NCBI GenBank assembly: GCA_025174535.1 | Contig: JALBUN010000001.1 | Span: 2,976,001 to 3,040,000 of the forward strand | Direction: 5' to 3' | DNA from: Cantharellus purpuraceus | Taxonomy: Eukaryota > Basidiomycota > Agaricomycetes > Cantharellales > Hydnaceae | DNA: 64,000 bases | Shown here: positions 12,176 through 25,181 of the stretch, piece by piece | Numbering within the stretch: the stretch's first letter is position 1 | Layout of the letters: each line of letters starts with the position of its first letter | The notes under the pieces: model-generated | Told to the model about the DNA's origin: nothing | The model's input: the letters and a program-made list of their open reading frames with translations, nothing else | The model's database searches: none | Program-made: the position numbers and the translations under genes

Positions 12176-13202
12176 AGGGTTTCCCACACGTCTGCGTGTC
12201 CAACGGTGGTGTGTGTCTATAGAGACATCTCAAGCCGCGACGGGGCCGTGGTCCGCAGCCGTCGCCACGGAGTCGGGTGTTGTTTTTTTCTGCGTCGAAG
12301 CGTTTGTCATTGTGTTTTGTTTCCTTGACATGTCCACCTCTGCCCTCATTCCACACTGTTTTCTTCTCTCAGCCCTACATTCTTCTCATAACACATGGCC
12401 CCCTCACATACACCATATCGTACGCTTTTCACGCAATGACCTTTTTTTCTTTTGCTCTATGAACAATTTTTGCACTTTGCACTCACACTCGTTGGCTCGT
12501 CGCTCGCGCACACACTCCGACACTCGACCGCTTGTCGTTGCCATTTCCCCTCCTTTTCTTTTGCTTCAGTGTCGTGGTCGTGGTGATATTCCTACTTTTA
12601 CTTGCCTAGTTCTAGCTGCGGCTCTTCTAGTTTATACGTCAACTGTGCTGGTAGATGTTGGATGGAATATATCAGCGTGTCTACCAGCATGCATGTCTGG
12701 TTTGGGTGTCTATGGGAGGATACTTTGAGGGTGCAGTGTGCTGTGCACTGCACGTATACGCAGCAGGAGGATTCTTGGCACGCTCGTGTTGCGTGTGGTA
12801 TACAAATGCAGCGATGGATTTGGGGTAGTGTGTTGTGCACTGCACGTATACGCAGCAGGAGGATTCTTGGCACGCTCGTGTTGCGTGTGGTATAACTACA
12901 CCATGCCTGGTAAGTATTTACATGCAGGAATGTTGTCTTTGAGAAAGATCTGGGGCTGGGTGTATATGCCGAGCAAGATTTAGCTAGCGGGATAATTTTC
13001 GGTTGTGGATGGGTTTGAGATGTTGATGGGGTGGTGAAGAGGTGTTGTTGTGGTAACATGTGCTTGGATTTGGGTCTTTTGATGGTTGGATCGCTGTTGG
13101 TTTAGTCGAGATTGCCTTGCCATCCACAAGTAGCACAAGAGTGTAAACAAGCGTCTACAACGCTTCGCCTCTTGCCAACCATAACCTCTCGAGCCGCACA
13201 AA
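12176..13202. other. Septin / MTR10 intergenic region
   Basis: About 1 kb without a supportable gene. It is T-rich just after the septin stop, which fits a 3' UTR, and carries a pair of direct repeats at 12735-12894. Short open frames here overlap the repeats and show no conserved features. The last 100 bp presumably hold the MTR10 promoter. Confidence 0.6.
12735..12894. repeat. 68-bp direct repeat pair
   Basis: Copies at 12735-12802 and 12827-12894 are 92 bp apart and nearly identical (one C/T difference seen). They share GCACGTATACGCAGCAGG, and both begin AGTGTG and end GTGGTATA. Non-coding; likely a recent local duplication. Confidence 0.9.
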
Positions 13203-16200
13203 ATGACAGAATCGTCTTCAGACGACGTCTCCGCAGTGTTGTCTGCGCTGTCTGTGTTCAGCAGCGCGACGGACAAGCCGTCCATTGACCGCGCGAATAC
13301 CTGGCTGCAGGACTTTCAGCACGCTGTAAATCGCCTTCCCTCTTCTTTTCACCGCCCGTGATGGATTGACTCTGGTTGCGACACGCAGCCGAATGCCTGG
13401 TCGACAGCCAATGTGCTGCTCTCTTCCCCCGATGCGCCCCCTGCCGCGCGCCTCTTCGCCGCACAGACATTCCGTGCCAAGGTGCGCAACCCCCCCCCAC
13501 CCATCGCATGCGGCGCTGAATGCGTTGTTTGTTCGCGCAGGTCACGTTTGACCTGCACCAGGTCCCGCCCGAGCACCGTCTGGCACTGCGGGACACGCTC
13601 CTCGCCGCGCTGCGTGCGTGTGCGCAGGGCCCGCGCACCGTGCTCACCCAGCTGTGTCTCGCACTCTCTGGCCTCGCGCTGCAGCTCCCAGCGTGGGAAC
13701 ACGTCGTCCAGGGCATGTATGACATGTTCGGCGCCGATCCAGCGTCTGTGCCCGTGCTGTTGGAGTTTTTGACCGTGTTCCCAGAGGAGCTCAGTGGAAA
13801 CTCCAAGATTCCCGTTTCGGTGAGTCATACGATTTCCTTGTTTGCGAGGACTCAACGGTTGGATTGATTTGCATTGGTTCCTGTCCTTATTTTAGAATGA
13901 GGAATATAGGGAGCGTATGCCCACCTTGTTGTCAGACCAGGCTGGACGGGTTCTAGAGCTTTTGGCCATGTATATACAAAGCCCAGGTAGGTGGGCGTTT
14001 CATGGCATACAATCTTTGTCTGACAGCGGTGGGCTCTAGGCGTCACATCGTCCATCCAGGCACAAGTCTTTCAATGTCTGCGCAGCTGGTTGAGTGCAGG
14101 CGAGATCATTGCCACCGCTCTAGCGGAAACGCCTCTCCTCGAGTTTGCGTTTGCCGCGCTTGCGTCAGACGAGCTCTTTGATTCAGCTGTCAATGTCATT
14201 TGCGATCTTATTCACGAGACACAGGAACTGGAGGAGAACATGTCTGTTATCCATATCATCGTACCCCGGGTCATCGCCCTGCGACCCCTGCTCGCCACCT
14301 GCAAAGAGGACTCTGATAAAGTCAGAGGCTACACGCGGATTTTCTCTGAGGCCGGAGAGATGTACCGCATACTCATCCTTCAGACCCCAGAGACGTTCCT
14401 GCCCATCGTCGAAGCCATCGCCGACTGCACTGCGTACTCGGACCTCGACATTGTCCCCATCACGTTCCCATTCTGGTGGCGCCTCGCACACAGCATCGGC
14501 AAGCGACCCACGGTGCCGCCCGTGCTGGTGCAGGCATACAGTGCCCTTGTCGAAATCATCATCGGCCACCTGCACTTTCCTACGGACCCCGATAGCATGT
14601 CGCCCCAGGAGGCGGACGACTTTCGCTCGTTCCGGCACGTCATGGGTGACACGCTGAAGGACTGCTGCCACGTGCTGGGAACGGACAAGTGTCTCACGCG
14701 CGCATACGACATGATCGCCGCGGCGGTGGCGGCAACGGGCGGGGACGCGTCGCGTGTGTCGTGGCAGGATATCGAGGCGCCCCTGTTCTCGATGCGCTCC
14801 ATGGGGGCGGAGATGGATGTGTCGGACGACCAGGTCATCCCCAAGATCATGGACATTTTGCCATCGTTGCCTGGCCATCCGCGTGTGCGGTACGCCGCGC
14901 TCCTCGTCGTCTCGCGCTACACCGAGTGGACGAGCACCCATCCGAGTTACATCCCGTTCCAGCTGCAGTATATTTCGGCGGGCTTTGATGACGCGGATAT
15001 TGAAGTCCCTGCCGCTGCGGGTGTAGCCATGAAGTATCTCTGCAAGGACTGCAAACAGGTGCGTCATCGGTTCATATTCAGATGAGTTGACCTTCTTGAC
15101 CTGTCGTGGGGTGCAGCATCTCGTTTCATATCTACCCCAGTTGCACTCATTCTTGAACACTGTCGGCAACAAGTTGAACCAGGAAGATACGCTGCAGATT
15201 TACGAGGCTGTTGCCTATGTGATCTCTTCAATGCCCATGGAAGAAGCGGCACAGTCACTAAAAACATTCTCTACCGATATCCTTTCCAAAATTCACGCGG
15301 TGCTCAACAAGCCGACAACTGCCACAAAAGACGAGCTGCAGCTCATCGTCGGTGAGCATGCGGCGTGGATTTGGCTGTGGGTTATACACGCTGATGCCAA
15401 CTACTCTAGACTGTTTGGAACATCTGGAGGTGATGCTTCATGTCGTTAGAAGCTTCGGTGAAGTGCTCCCCGCGACTTGTCAGAACACGTGCGAAGAAGC
15501 GTGGGCATTGTTTGACACGCTCATTGCTAAATACGGGGAGCACTACAACGTCGGAGATCGAGCGACGCGGGTGTTGCGATACGGGCTTCAGCTGTTCGGT
15601 GCTGCTGCCTTGCCCATTGCACAACATGTGCTTTCGCGGATGGCGACGTCCTTTGAGGCGCATGGTATTTCAGGGTACCTTTGGATCGTTGGCAAGGTTA
15701 TTGGGCGGTTTGGAAATGAAGAGGATCCGGCCCTGCGCGATGCATTCCGGCAAGCGTACGAGAGCGCCAGCACAAAGGTCTTGTCGCTGCTTCAGCAACA
15801 GCCCGCTTCTGAGGTACCAGACGGTAAGCTGCGGAACGGTGAATATGGCAATGAGTGGACGGCTGACATGATTGATATTACGCAGTTGTGGAGGACTACA
15901 TCCGGCTGCTTCTGCAGATGGTCGACTTTACGCCTGATATCCTGTTCCCGTCGCCCGCGTTTTCTGCAAGCTTTGGATCGGCCGTGGCGGGGCTGACCAT
16001 GGTGCAGATCGACATTTGTTACCTGGCACTCGACTTTTTGCGCATTGTGCTCACGCACGACGCCCTCGCGCGCAGCAGCAGCACGGGGTCGGCCGCCGTG
16101 CCGCCCAAGTTCCCCATGTACGCGCAGGCGGTACGGGACGTGTTCGCGAAGCAGGGGTTCCAGCTGCTGGGGTGCCTGCTGACGGGGTTCGTGGGCGACT

Positions 16201-16528
16201 TTGACGAGGAGACGACGTCGGGGGTGGTGACCGTGTTCCGCGCCATGTCGACGACGTGGCCGGCGGAGATGACGGCCTGGCTGCCGGCGGTGGTGGAGCA
16301 GCTGCCCGCTAGCATTCCCGTGCCTGTCAAGGAGCAATTCTTGAACGACTTTAACAAGTACGTGTGTTTACTGCGGCCAACGTGTGATCATCGCGTTCAA
16401 AAAAATGTTTTTTTCTTTCTAGGGCGATGGCTGCGCGAGACTTGGACGGTGTTAGAAACGCCGCTGTGGCCCTTCACCGAGCGTCGCGGAGGGTCAGGGC
16501 AAGAAGGCGGAATGGTTTCAATGAATAG
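13203..16528 (+). CDS. MTR10: Importin-beta family nuclear import receptor Mtr10/transportin-SR
   Basis: Nuclear transport receptor that imports SR-type RNA-binding proteins under Ran control. Nine exons: 13203-13325, 13389-13481, 13541-13819, 13896-13986, 14040-15058, 15117-15351, 15410-15823, 15886-16357, 16423-16528; 943 aa, the usual family size. The N terminus (ANTWLQDFQHAPNAW then ARLFAAQTFRAKV) is the typical importin N-terminal domain of Mtr10/TNPO3, followed by an exportin-1-like HEAT region (QLCLALSGLALQLP, WEHVVQ) and helical repeats to the end. The last residues are basic (RRVRARRRNGF). The start ATG follows A-rich sequence and yields an intact N-terminal repeat. It converges on UBR1, the stops being 341 bp apart. 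Coding sequence is GC-rich, especially 14.4-16.3 kb. Confidence 0.93.
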
Positions 16529-16869
16529 GTGTTTCATCGTCTGGACTCATTGGGACAGGTTTTCGTCACCATCACCATAGACAGTAGTCGCCATATTGTA
16601 CGGTAACTGGTAAGTATTTACTTCCTACTAGTCATTCTACGCTTCCACATGAGCCTGTAAAGCTGTGTGTTTGCGACGCGTGGACTGCGTCCTTGTGATC
16701 ATCTGCTGGAACACACCTGATGGACAGATCTGGAGTGATGAATCTCTTGCTACAAGGAGTCTAAACAATTATATCGATACAATGCCACGTCCGAAGACAA
16801 TGCGAGTACGACTGGACAAAACAGCAACGAAACAACAATAATAAAATAAAATAAAACACAAGGAACCTC

Positions 16870-19800
16870 TCATAGCTGCTCCCACCCTCCAACGTCCACA
16901 GTGCCATCAAGTTTCCTCGCGATAAATGTCGGAATCCCGTGGTTCAGCCACAACTTGCGGGTTTCTTCCGCTCGGATATCATGGAAGAATTGACGACGGC
17001 CACGCCTGGATAAGCTGTCAGCAAACAGTCTGCAATGAGCAGGGCAGAGCGGACATACCTCATGCTAATATCAGCCTCGCCGTGAATGTCCAGGTAAGGA
17101 GCCGGCGCAAAGGAGCCTTTACCGGCAAACAAGTACAAGACAGAACACCGTTTCACCAGAAAGTAAACTCCAATGACGCCGCTGCAGCTGTTAACATTTT
17201 GGTCAGCATCCAAAGCCTAAAAAATCTGCAACAAAAGACTCACTCTCTCGTGTGTATATTACACTCTCCACGATCTCGGCACTCTGGATCCACACAACAG
17301 TGGCTCTGGAAACAAACGGTCGCCCCGCAAATCAAGCAAATCGCAGCTTCCTGGGGTACAGTTTCGCATCGAGGGCATACCATGGCTTCACCCTCCACAT
17401 CAAACAAATCATCCAGATAGTTGGGAAGTTGAGCCAGACGGTACGTGCAAGGATAGTCCAGGGTAATGGCACACTCCAGCGGATGGTTAGCATGCAGAAC
17501 GCCATAATGTGCACACCAGCCTGACAAGGCGTTCTGAATTGTATCGTAGTTTGCCAATTCGGCAAGGGGCGGAACGCCCAGACAGTGTAATAGACGTTGG
17601 TACTCGCCAACCTGACCCCGTAGGGGCGTCGAGGAGAGGGAAGATGGAAGAACGGCTTTGCGAAGCAGAGTGGCTCGCCGGAGAAAAGGGAGAGAATATG
17701 AGTAAAGCAACTTCCCAAACCGCTGTTCTCCAAACGTTTCTAATACGAGCTCCGCGGTATGCTCTAGTAGAGGGGAATGCCGCACGACCGACAACACAAA
17801 GGTGCGCAAGTCTCCGAATAACTCTTCATAGCCAGCGGGAGTAGGAATGATCGGCTGGATGCTGTGTGGTTTGCCGAGTAATTGAACTACACCTATGGTC
17901 GTCCTCGCGAGTGCCGCGTAGTAGGCTAGTATAGTCACATATCGAAGGCTCTCTGGAGCCACCGCGGCAGTCTCCGCTAGTATTGTCAATGGCTCCCGAA
18001 GTAACAGTGGGCTGTTAAAGGCCGGCTCTCGACGCCACTCAGGTAACAGACGCTTCACGATTGCTTGCCGTATGCTGTCACGGCCCCCATCGGCACGGCC
18101 TTTGAATTGTAGTGCTGCAAGCTTTGTCAAGCAAACCACGAGACCTCTGATGAGTTGAAGTTGAGGCTCGGACATTTGATCTGCAATCGATCCGCCAGGA
18201 AGAACAGGTGTACCACGTGTGGCTATTTCCATCGAAGACACAGTATATGCGACCAGGTCTTCTGGCAGATACATTCCTGCCCCTCGGTCTCCCGGTTCTG
18301 GTTCAATGCGGTCTCGTAAATGTCGGGACTGGCTTGATATAGTTTTCGTTACAGTCATGACAATATCCACCATTTTATGCGTGTCCGCAGGGTCAATACG
18401 TTCGGGGTGTTTAGGAAATGGACGATAGCCACTATCCTGGGCAGTCCAGAAAACGAACTCGCCCGTGCCGCTCTTGAAGTGGAGCGATTCAAGTAATCGG
18501 TCGGGGCTCGACCGCAACAGATTGATACCTGTGGTCCGAACCCAATCCGGGAACGGCTGGCTATCCATAGCGCTTTCTGACGCCAAAACAACAGGAAGAA
18601 TAACATTACCCAAACTTTTACACAGGGGACAAACGTATTCTTTCCGTTGGATATTTTCCGGGTGGTTTCGCTGTGCCTGCGCCCTATGGCGTTGCCGAAT
18701 CGATCCAGCATATACGGTGAAGCATTCCAAATGCATCATATGGCCACACACGGAACCGTGAAGCCCAAAGCGAGTATGCTGGCGAGGGAACCCATCGAAA
18801 GCCAGGGGTATAGAACCGTCTGCCATGCGCGAGGGCCCAGGTCTGTGACCACCTCCAGGATGTGGTTTCCAGTCTTGAGGTGGAGCAGCGTCTAGTGATA
18901 GATGGGCCATCAACACTTCATTCATATAACCCCCGAGGTGCTCTGGCATTCGCCTTATTAGTTTGCTAGCTTGCACCAGACCGAGTGTTCCGAAGAGCCG
19001 TGTGTTGTCAAGATCTTCCTGGCAGACAATGCAGATGCCATATGAGTGGGCGTCCTCAGATACGTCTTCCATGTCCTCGTCTTCATCTACATCATCGAAA
19101 TTGTCTAGGAAATTTTTTTGAGCAGCAGCAAAATGTTTCATAATCGCCGCCTGGCGTGCTTTGGCCGCAAGCTTTTTGGCGTCCTCAACACTGGTATTTT
19201 TCACAAGGACGTCTGGTACTCTTCGCCTGTCAGACACGATGGATGGGACATATCGCGAAAAGTTATCTAGACACCAGGCCACCTTAGCCTTCAGGGCCTT
19301 GTAGCTGTCGTTGTGCTCAAGTGTGCACAAGACATGAATGAGGCACTGTTCGTCGCCGTTATCAAATACCTTGCGAGCAGCAAGTTGAGAAAAGGTCTGC
19401 GGCTGCTCAACAAGTCCTAACATGATGAGATGGAGGGCTTGATCAAGGATGGCCTCCGCAGATGCAGGAACAACACCTGTCATTTCTGTTTGATTCAAGA
19501 CGTTGAAAATAGCGTAAAAGATGATCTGGTGTAGAACTTGGGATTGAAAAACCAATGTCAGGGTCACAAATGGTCCAAATGGTATATCCAGAGGCTTGGG
19601 CACAATAATAGGTTCAACGACGCCGCTGTGCTTCTTTGCACGAGCCTTCAAGACCGCCTCGACTTCTTCACGTTTATTCCGAGTGTAGTGGTAGAAGTAA
19701 GGGTTCACCTCGTCGAAGCACTCATCCTTGAGTTCATACATTCCAGAATCTGTTGTAGTTTCCGAGAGTTTGAAGTTGGCGACTTCCAGCAGGACATGCT

Positions 19801-22588
19801 CGAAACAGACGTCCTCTACCATTCTCTCTGCAACGCGCTTGCAGAGATCCGTGAAGCTACAGGGACCAACGGCCAGGGCGTGTATAAGCTCCCTACGGAC
19901 TGCGACTGGCAATGGGAGCTGTCGTGCATTTCCCGGCTCACTGACACAGGTGATAATGATGTAGAGTAGTTCTTCCACCATGCTCGTCAAATGGTTCCCC
20001 TCATAGGACACCGACGCTACGTCGCCGGAAAACCAATGTAATAGCTGGAAACGGTCGAGCATCGTAACCAGGACAATCTCTGGGTCCAATATGACAAATG
20101 CTGACTGTATGATGAAGAGATCTTGATCATAGCAAAGTTCGCGCAGCATGAAATCCCGGTAGTGCAAGAGCTGACCACGGATTGCGAATCCATTCCGGAC
20201 CCAAAGCCCAGTACGGATCTGTGCAATCATAGTCAGCACTAAAAGTGATGTTAGCAACCTTAAATGAGCATCATTTGAATGGCTAGGTACCTCGTAGTGG
20301 GAAATCGATGAGTGTCAGAAAGTCCTTCTCACTACCGGTCCGTAGTGCAATGTCCCGAAGACTGCGCAAGCCGATGCTCTGCAGTGACTCTGAACTGAGC
20401 GTATCCACATGCTTAAAGAGCTCGGCCAGAAGCCAGTGAAGTGCGTGATGAAAGCTGACCCAGCGCCTCGAAACGTCAAATTCTACAACCTGATAGGTAC
20501 TGTTGTCGAATTCGACAGTGTGAAAAGCGATTGGCTGGTACTTCGTACGGTCAAGCCGATCGTCCTGCATTTTGCATACAACCAGTATGTGGTGAATCAC
20601 GGTCGCAATTGCACCAACGAGCTCGCTAACTGCAGCTCTGTTATAGGCCTCACCGTATACTTTGACGACACGTGACAAGGAGAGTGTGACATTGAAAACG
20701 CTGATCCAAGCATCCGTCTCGTATTCCACATGGTTCGAAACCGCACGTTGGTTAGGATTGATGCCCATGAACATTTGGCACACTTTAGAGAAGCCAGCAA
20801 TGAATTCAGGATCCTGAGAGATGATGCCTTGCACGGTAGCATTGGCGCAAATGTATCGCAGATCAGAGAATACCGGCATGAATCTCTTCGATTTGAACGG
20901 TGGCGACTCGACATCAACTGGCGTATCCGGGTCTGGAGGGAAGTCGATGCGCTTTCTGGTCATCTGGTTGGTGAAAAAAGCTGTGATTATGCCGAGCAAG
21001 CGTGGCACGATGCCATGATTGCGGACAACGTGAGCAGCGACGCTTGGGACCGTAAACAATTGAAGTGCGAAGTATTTGACGGAGGTCTCGGCCTCGCGGT
21101 CCACCAGCAAATACGAATCTACGATGCGATGATAGACACTAGCAAAGTGAGACGCTTTACTAGAGTGAGCTATTTTGACTCGATGGGGAGCTGGTGAATG
21201 GAGCGTACCTACAGCAATCCTGTGGTCGTGACTTAACGTTATTATCGAGACATAGATCTGTTTCAGATTGAGGCGAGGCTTCTTCCAGAGCCGTGTATGA
21301 TACAGAAACAGCCAGTCCAGTCTCACAGGATTATCCAATTCGGCATAAACTTTCGAGGCTTCGTGATTTGAAATGAGGGAGCTGCTGTCCTTCTTTCGCG
21401 GTGACAGCAACTCGGCACAAATAACCTCGCGCAGGACAAGTGAGTCTGTGCCAAGTCGAGAACGAGTCAAGTCGAGAAGCCATTCAATGATAACTGCAGC
21501 GAATTGTTCACGGAAAGTGTCGAAAGTACGACGAATGGTCACGCCAATATCCATCTGATTTAAGCGGGTACCGATATCAAGAAGTCGCATGACATCGCTA
21601 CTCATCTCAATTGCATCACGACCCTAAGATGCAGGCATAAGATCAAACCCGGAAATAGAGGAGTGTACCACCTACCTCTTCATCTAGTCGGGCTACCATA
21701 TCTGATGCAACATCTCTCGAACATCCTGTTGCTTCGCAAATATTCTGAATTACTTCTTCGAAGGAGTGTTTATCGTCATTCCAAAGGAGAATGGAATAAT
21801 ACTCTTTCGAGACAGGCTCCGCAGATGGTTGTGAACGCAGTTCCTCTTCATCATGTGGTGGGACTGCGTCGTCCGGCGAATAATCTAGGGTGTCAAGTAC
21901 GAAATCCAATGCATACGCTACTGTGCGGCTCATGGTCTCCCTCAGCTCGAGAGGAACAGAACTACGCGTTGGATGCTTAGTAGGTGACCAAACGTCTAGA
22001 TTTCTAGCCGGACTTTTATGCGTACGCTGAGGGGGGTCAGCGAGTGGATGAATGGGGCAGTTTGGCGACACACGCCATGATTCGGGATCACCACAATCAC
22101 AGCAGCCTCCAGGCTGTTGGGTAATATAGAAAGTGATGCTATGACCATCGTGCTGAGTCTTTCGAAAACATGGCGAACACATGACAGAGCTATCATCGAG
22201 GGCGCAATCTCTGATGACACCAACTCTCAGAGATGCTCACAATACATACTAAAAATTCGGCGCACTTGCAACGATAACAACATTCTCCTTTTTGAAAGAT
22301 GTGACCGCACGGACGACCAGGAACCGGTGGCTCGTTTAAAGGGAGAGATTTGGCCTGCATATCGGCCAACGACTTGATAGGCGGCGTGCTGACGGCAATG
22401 GGAATAAAATAGCCAACATAGGAACCCCACAGAGCGTCATATAACGAAGTGAAGATATCTATACGTGTGTGTGTCTTCTTGGAAGTGGCAGCGTTCTCCA
22501 AGGCAAACCGTAGGCGAGTAAGTGAATCTACCGTGCGCTCTCGAGAATTCATCGACCCTAGGAGATTCTTCATGGATGCCAGTGACAT
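16870..22588 (-). CDS. UBR1: E3 ubiquitin ligase UBR1 (N-recognin)
   Basis: Recognises destabilising N-terminal residues and ubiquitylates the substrate in the N-degron pathway. Exons 22588-22266, 22210-21676, 21623-21209, 21154-20291, 20238-17244, 17187-17059, 17005-16870 give 1798 aa, close to yeast Ubr1. Domains: UBR box at about residues 93-170 (CGHIFQKGECCYRCKDCALDD, then GGCCDCGD), split by the first intron; ClpS-like domain at about 244-290 (YYSILLWNDDKHSFEEV); a long helical region; RING-H2 at about 1110-1255 (CIVCQEDL, CGHMMHLEC, CPLCKS); and the C-terminal UBLC zinc region with FLVKRCSVLYLFAGKGSF and WLNHGIPTFIAR. The ATG at 22588 is the first in frame; one at 22573 is also possible. 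The third intron was placed so that IAVASHFASVY is restored. Confidence 0.95.
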
Positions 22589-24634
22589 GGAGATACCGAT
22601 ATGTGTTGTCACAGGCAGGTGAGCACCTGAGCCACTGTGACGTGACCAACGTGACTACAGGTATTACGTTCCCTAGTGCATGTTCCTCCTCTGACTCGCA
22701 AAAAACTAACGCAATGGGAAACAATTCAAGCTCACTGGTGCTTGCGTCTCGCAAACTTTTTTTTCATGTACTGATCAAGACTAATCAAGGCGCATGCTGA
22801 ATCATGTTCCCAGCCTTTCGACCTATTGTAGAAAAGGGAAAACTTTTTATCCATATCCGTTAGAAGTACAGCAGGATCCTTATGATAATAATTAAAAAAC
22901 TGAAATTATTTATACCGTGTTTAGCAATACCTCTTTGTAATCTAATATTTAAACTTCTTTAATATGGTCTCTAAATCTTTCATAAATATCTAAATTAGAA
23001 CCAATATAAACCATATACGAGAACAAGCTCCTGAAACATCAGAACCAGGTGGGCGTTTGGAAGATTTAAGCAGTCTGGTCATCTCACTTGCAATTATGGG
23101 ATATTGGTTGGACACTGACGCTTTTGGCATAGCACATATATATGTATGCGAATGTCCCCTACCTGACCATGTGCTCTAGCTAAGTGAACCTCCTGCCAGG
23201 ATCCAAATCAAATGACATTGTTCCGAAGATGTGTACTTTTGCATAGTCCTTCGGCAAAGGTCCATCAGCTCCACACCCATCAGCTTTGGTCATCCGATGA
23301 CACCAACCTCGTAATGACTTGTCACCAACCTCCCAGTGACTTGTCAACTGCTTCATGAGGCAGTTGACAAGTCATTACGAGTTGGTGTCATCGGATGACC
23401 TGCACATAAGACAATTGTGCACCCGGACGTCAGTAAATACAATATATTAATCACTGGCACATCGCACTTACATATTCCCACACCTCACCTAGAGAAGCAA
23501 CCGGGTCGAGAAGCATTGGCATAACAGGGCTCTTAAATGGAGCCCAAAATGTAATGGGCTTCATCACGGTTTGGGGTCTTCAGAAGTCATTTTACCTTGG
23601 CATTGGTTAATCACTCCAGGGAGACCTTGACAGAAACAATTCTCGGCCTTAGATCAGAGACCGCTGTGCAGGTGTTTACATTATAACAGACGCATTCAAT
23701 GATCTATGCTTACTAGAGTCGTCAATATTTGAAAGTTCCCAGAAGACGGCGTGTGGCAAGACCTGAAGCATAACGCATGATAATTGCCTCTGCTGACTGT
23801 GCTAGTGGGACGTGAGTGGTTTCTTCGAGGACATGCATAATCTTCGGATCGATATGAAATACATGATTTCAAAGTATAGGTACGCACATAGAACGTCTCA
23901 CCTACGCCGCGCGAAAGTTGAGCCTAATGCAGGATAACATAGCCATGCGACAAAATGAGGCGCTTGCATTTATGATCCGGGGATAACACGGTTTCAGCAC
24001 CCGATCTTCCAAGACTCAATCAGGCAGTTGAACGTTGGACATCGATGACAGATATCCTGACAAACATAAAGAAAAGTGTTAAGGGTCAAATGCGCATAAA
24101 GGCGCCGCAGTGACTTGTGCTGAGGTAGTGCGTCCACGTGGACATCATGCAAGGGCAGACAGCACTGTGCATATATTTGGAGGTAGAGAAATAACGCGTC
24201 GAGGACATACTATGGGTCTAGGCAAGAGTCAGGGAGATCCAAAATATAGAAAGGGACTGAAACTTGAAGGGGGGGTTGAAATCAAGCTTCAGGTGCTTAG
24301 CACGCCTCAAACTGACAACACACGACGGAGAAGACATGTTAGGGACCCGCAGTACCGTGTTTCCAGGCCATCTCAGAGCCCCAAATAGTATACCGAGGCC
24401 TGTATGTCGACTCGGCGTAATAATGGAGATTGCCTCTCTTCTGCCAACTGTATGCAGTGTCAGACAAATTCGCTCCAACATATAACTATCAAGGAGCTCC
24501 TTACTTTAATTATAGACTTGACAGACTGTCTCTTGCGCAACCGCGTGTCAATGAATTTCGGATCCAGCGCTATCTCGCAAGGATGGCTAGTTGCTCAATA
24601 ATCGACAAAAGGATCCGATGCGTTCGACGCTGAT
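22589..24634. other. Gene-poor 2-kb region
   Basis: No supportable gene on either strand. AT-rich at 22850-23030, it carries the inverted repeat at 23288-23400, and afterwards only short open frames interrupted by stops. Short readable stretches near 23520-23930 could be relics of a decayed coding element, but no family is recognisable. A palindromic GTCCACGTGGAC lies at 24132-24143. Confidence 0.5.
23288..23400. repeat. Nested inverted repeat (hairpin)
   Basis: Outer arms 23288-23323 and 23366-23400 are complementary over 35 bases with a single extra C in the left arm. Inside, 23338-23351 pairs with 23360-23373 around an 8-nt loop (TTCATGAG). The octamer GACTTGTC is shared by both pairing schemes, so two alternative folds compete. 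No flanking target-site duplication was seen. Confidence 0.9.
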
Positions 24635-24988
24635 TTACACATTAACCCCTACACTACAAAATAGTGCGACAACACCGAAACCAGCAAGTGCGCTAGCCAG
24701 GGACGCAACGCCAACCTCATACACTGGTATAGTTGCTTTTGGGAGACTACAGAAGAGGATAAGAACAAGCGCAGAACAATGGCAGAGTCAACGTACGTAG
24801 AGAAGTAGAATCCTAGGGCGAAAGTGGCCATCAACAGGACAAATGCGAGGTACGGGAGGAAAGCTGCTGAAATATAAGGAGCGAACGGGGGAAGTGTTTG
24901 ATGGAGTTTCTGGGCGAGGAAGACTCAGTGTGCAAGCATGGTTCACAACACAAATTGTTACCTGTATGGCGTCGTACGTTTCAGCCAT
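24635..24988 (-). CDS. OST5: Oligosaccharyltransferase subunit Ost5/TMEM258
   Basis: Small subunit of the ER oligosaccharyltransferase that N-glycosylates nascent proteins. It is hidden as three short exons, 24988-24962, 24909-24797, 24746-24635, giving 83 aa. The protein begins MAETYDAIQKLHQTLPPFAP, has a first hydrophobic helix (FLPYLAFVLLMATFALGFYF), a short polar loop (STLPKATIPVYE) and a second helix (SLASALAGFGVVALFCSVGV). Length, two-helix topology and the SLASALAGFGVV then SVGV ending match the Ost5/TMEM258 family. All splice sites are GT/AG with introns of about 50 nt and the frame closes exactly. Divergent from YOP1, another ER membrane protein. Longer overlapping single-exon frames do not preserve this pattern. 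Confidence 0.85.
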
Positions 24989-25181
24989 GACTGTGAAAGA
25001 GGTTGAAGCGTTCGGTGTAGACCGAGCTGAGTCTGGATCAGCCGTGACGCAAGCGAGCACAAATTTGCTCCCTACCACCACCTCCCCTCACACGACCGTA
25101 AAAGACTCGCAGCCATCCCTTCAACGGTCAGTACAGAATGATGTCAATCCTATCCTACATCCATTCCTTACATGCTTCCAG

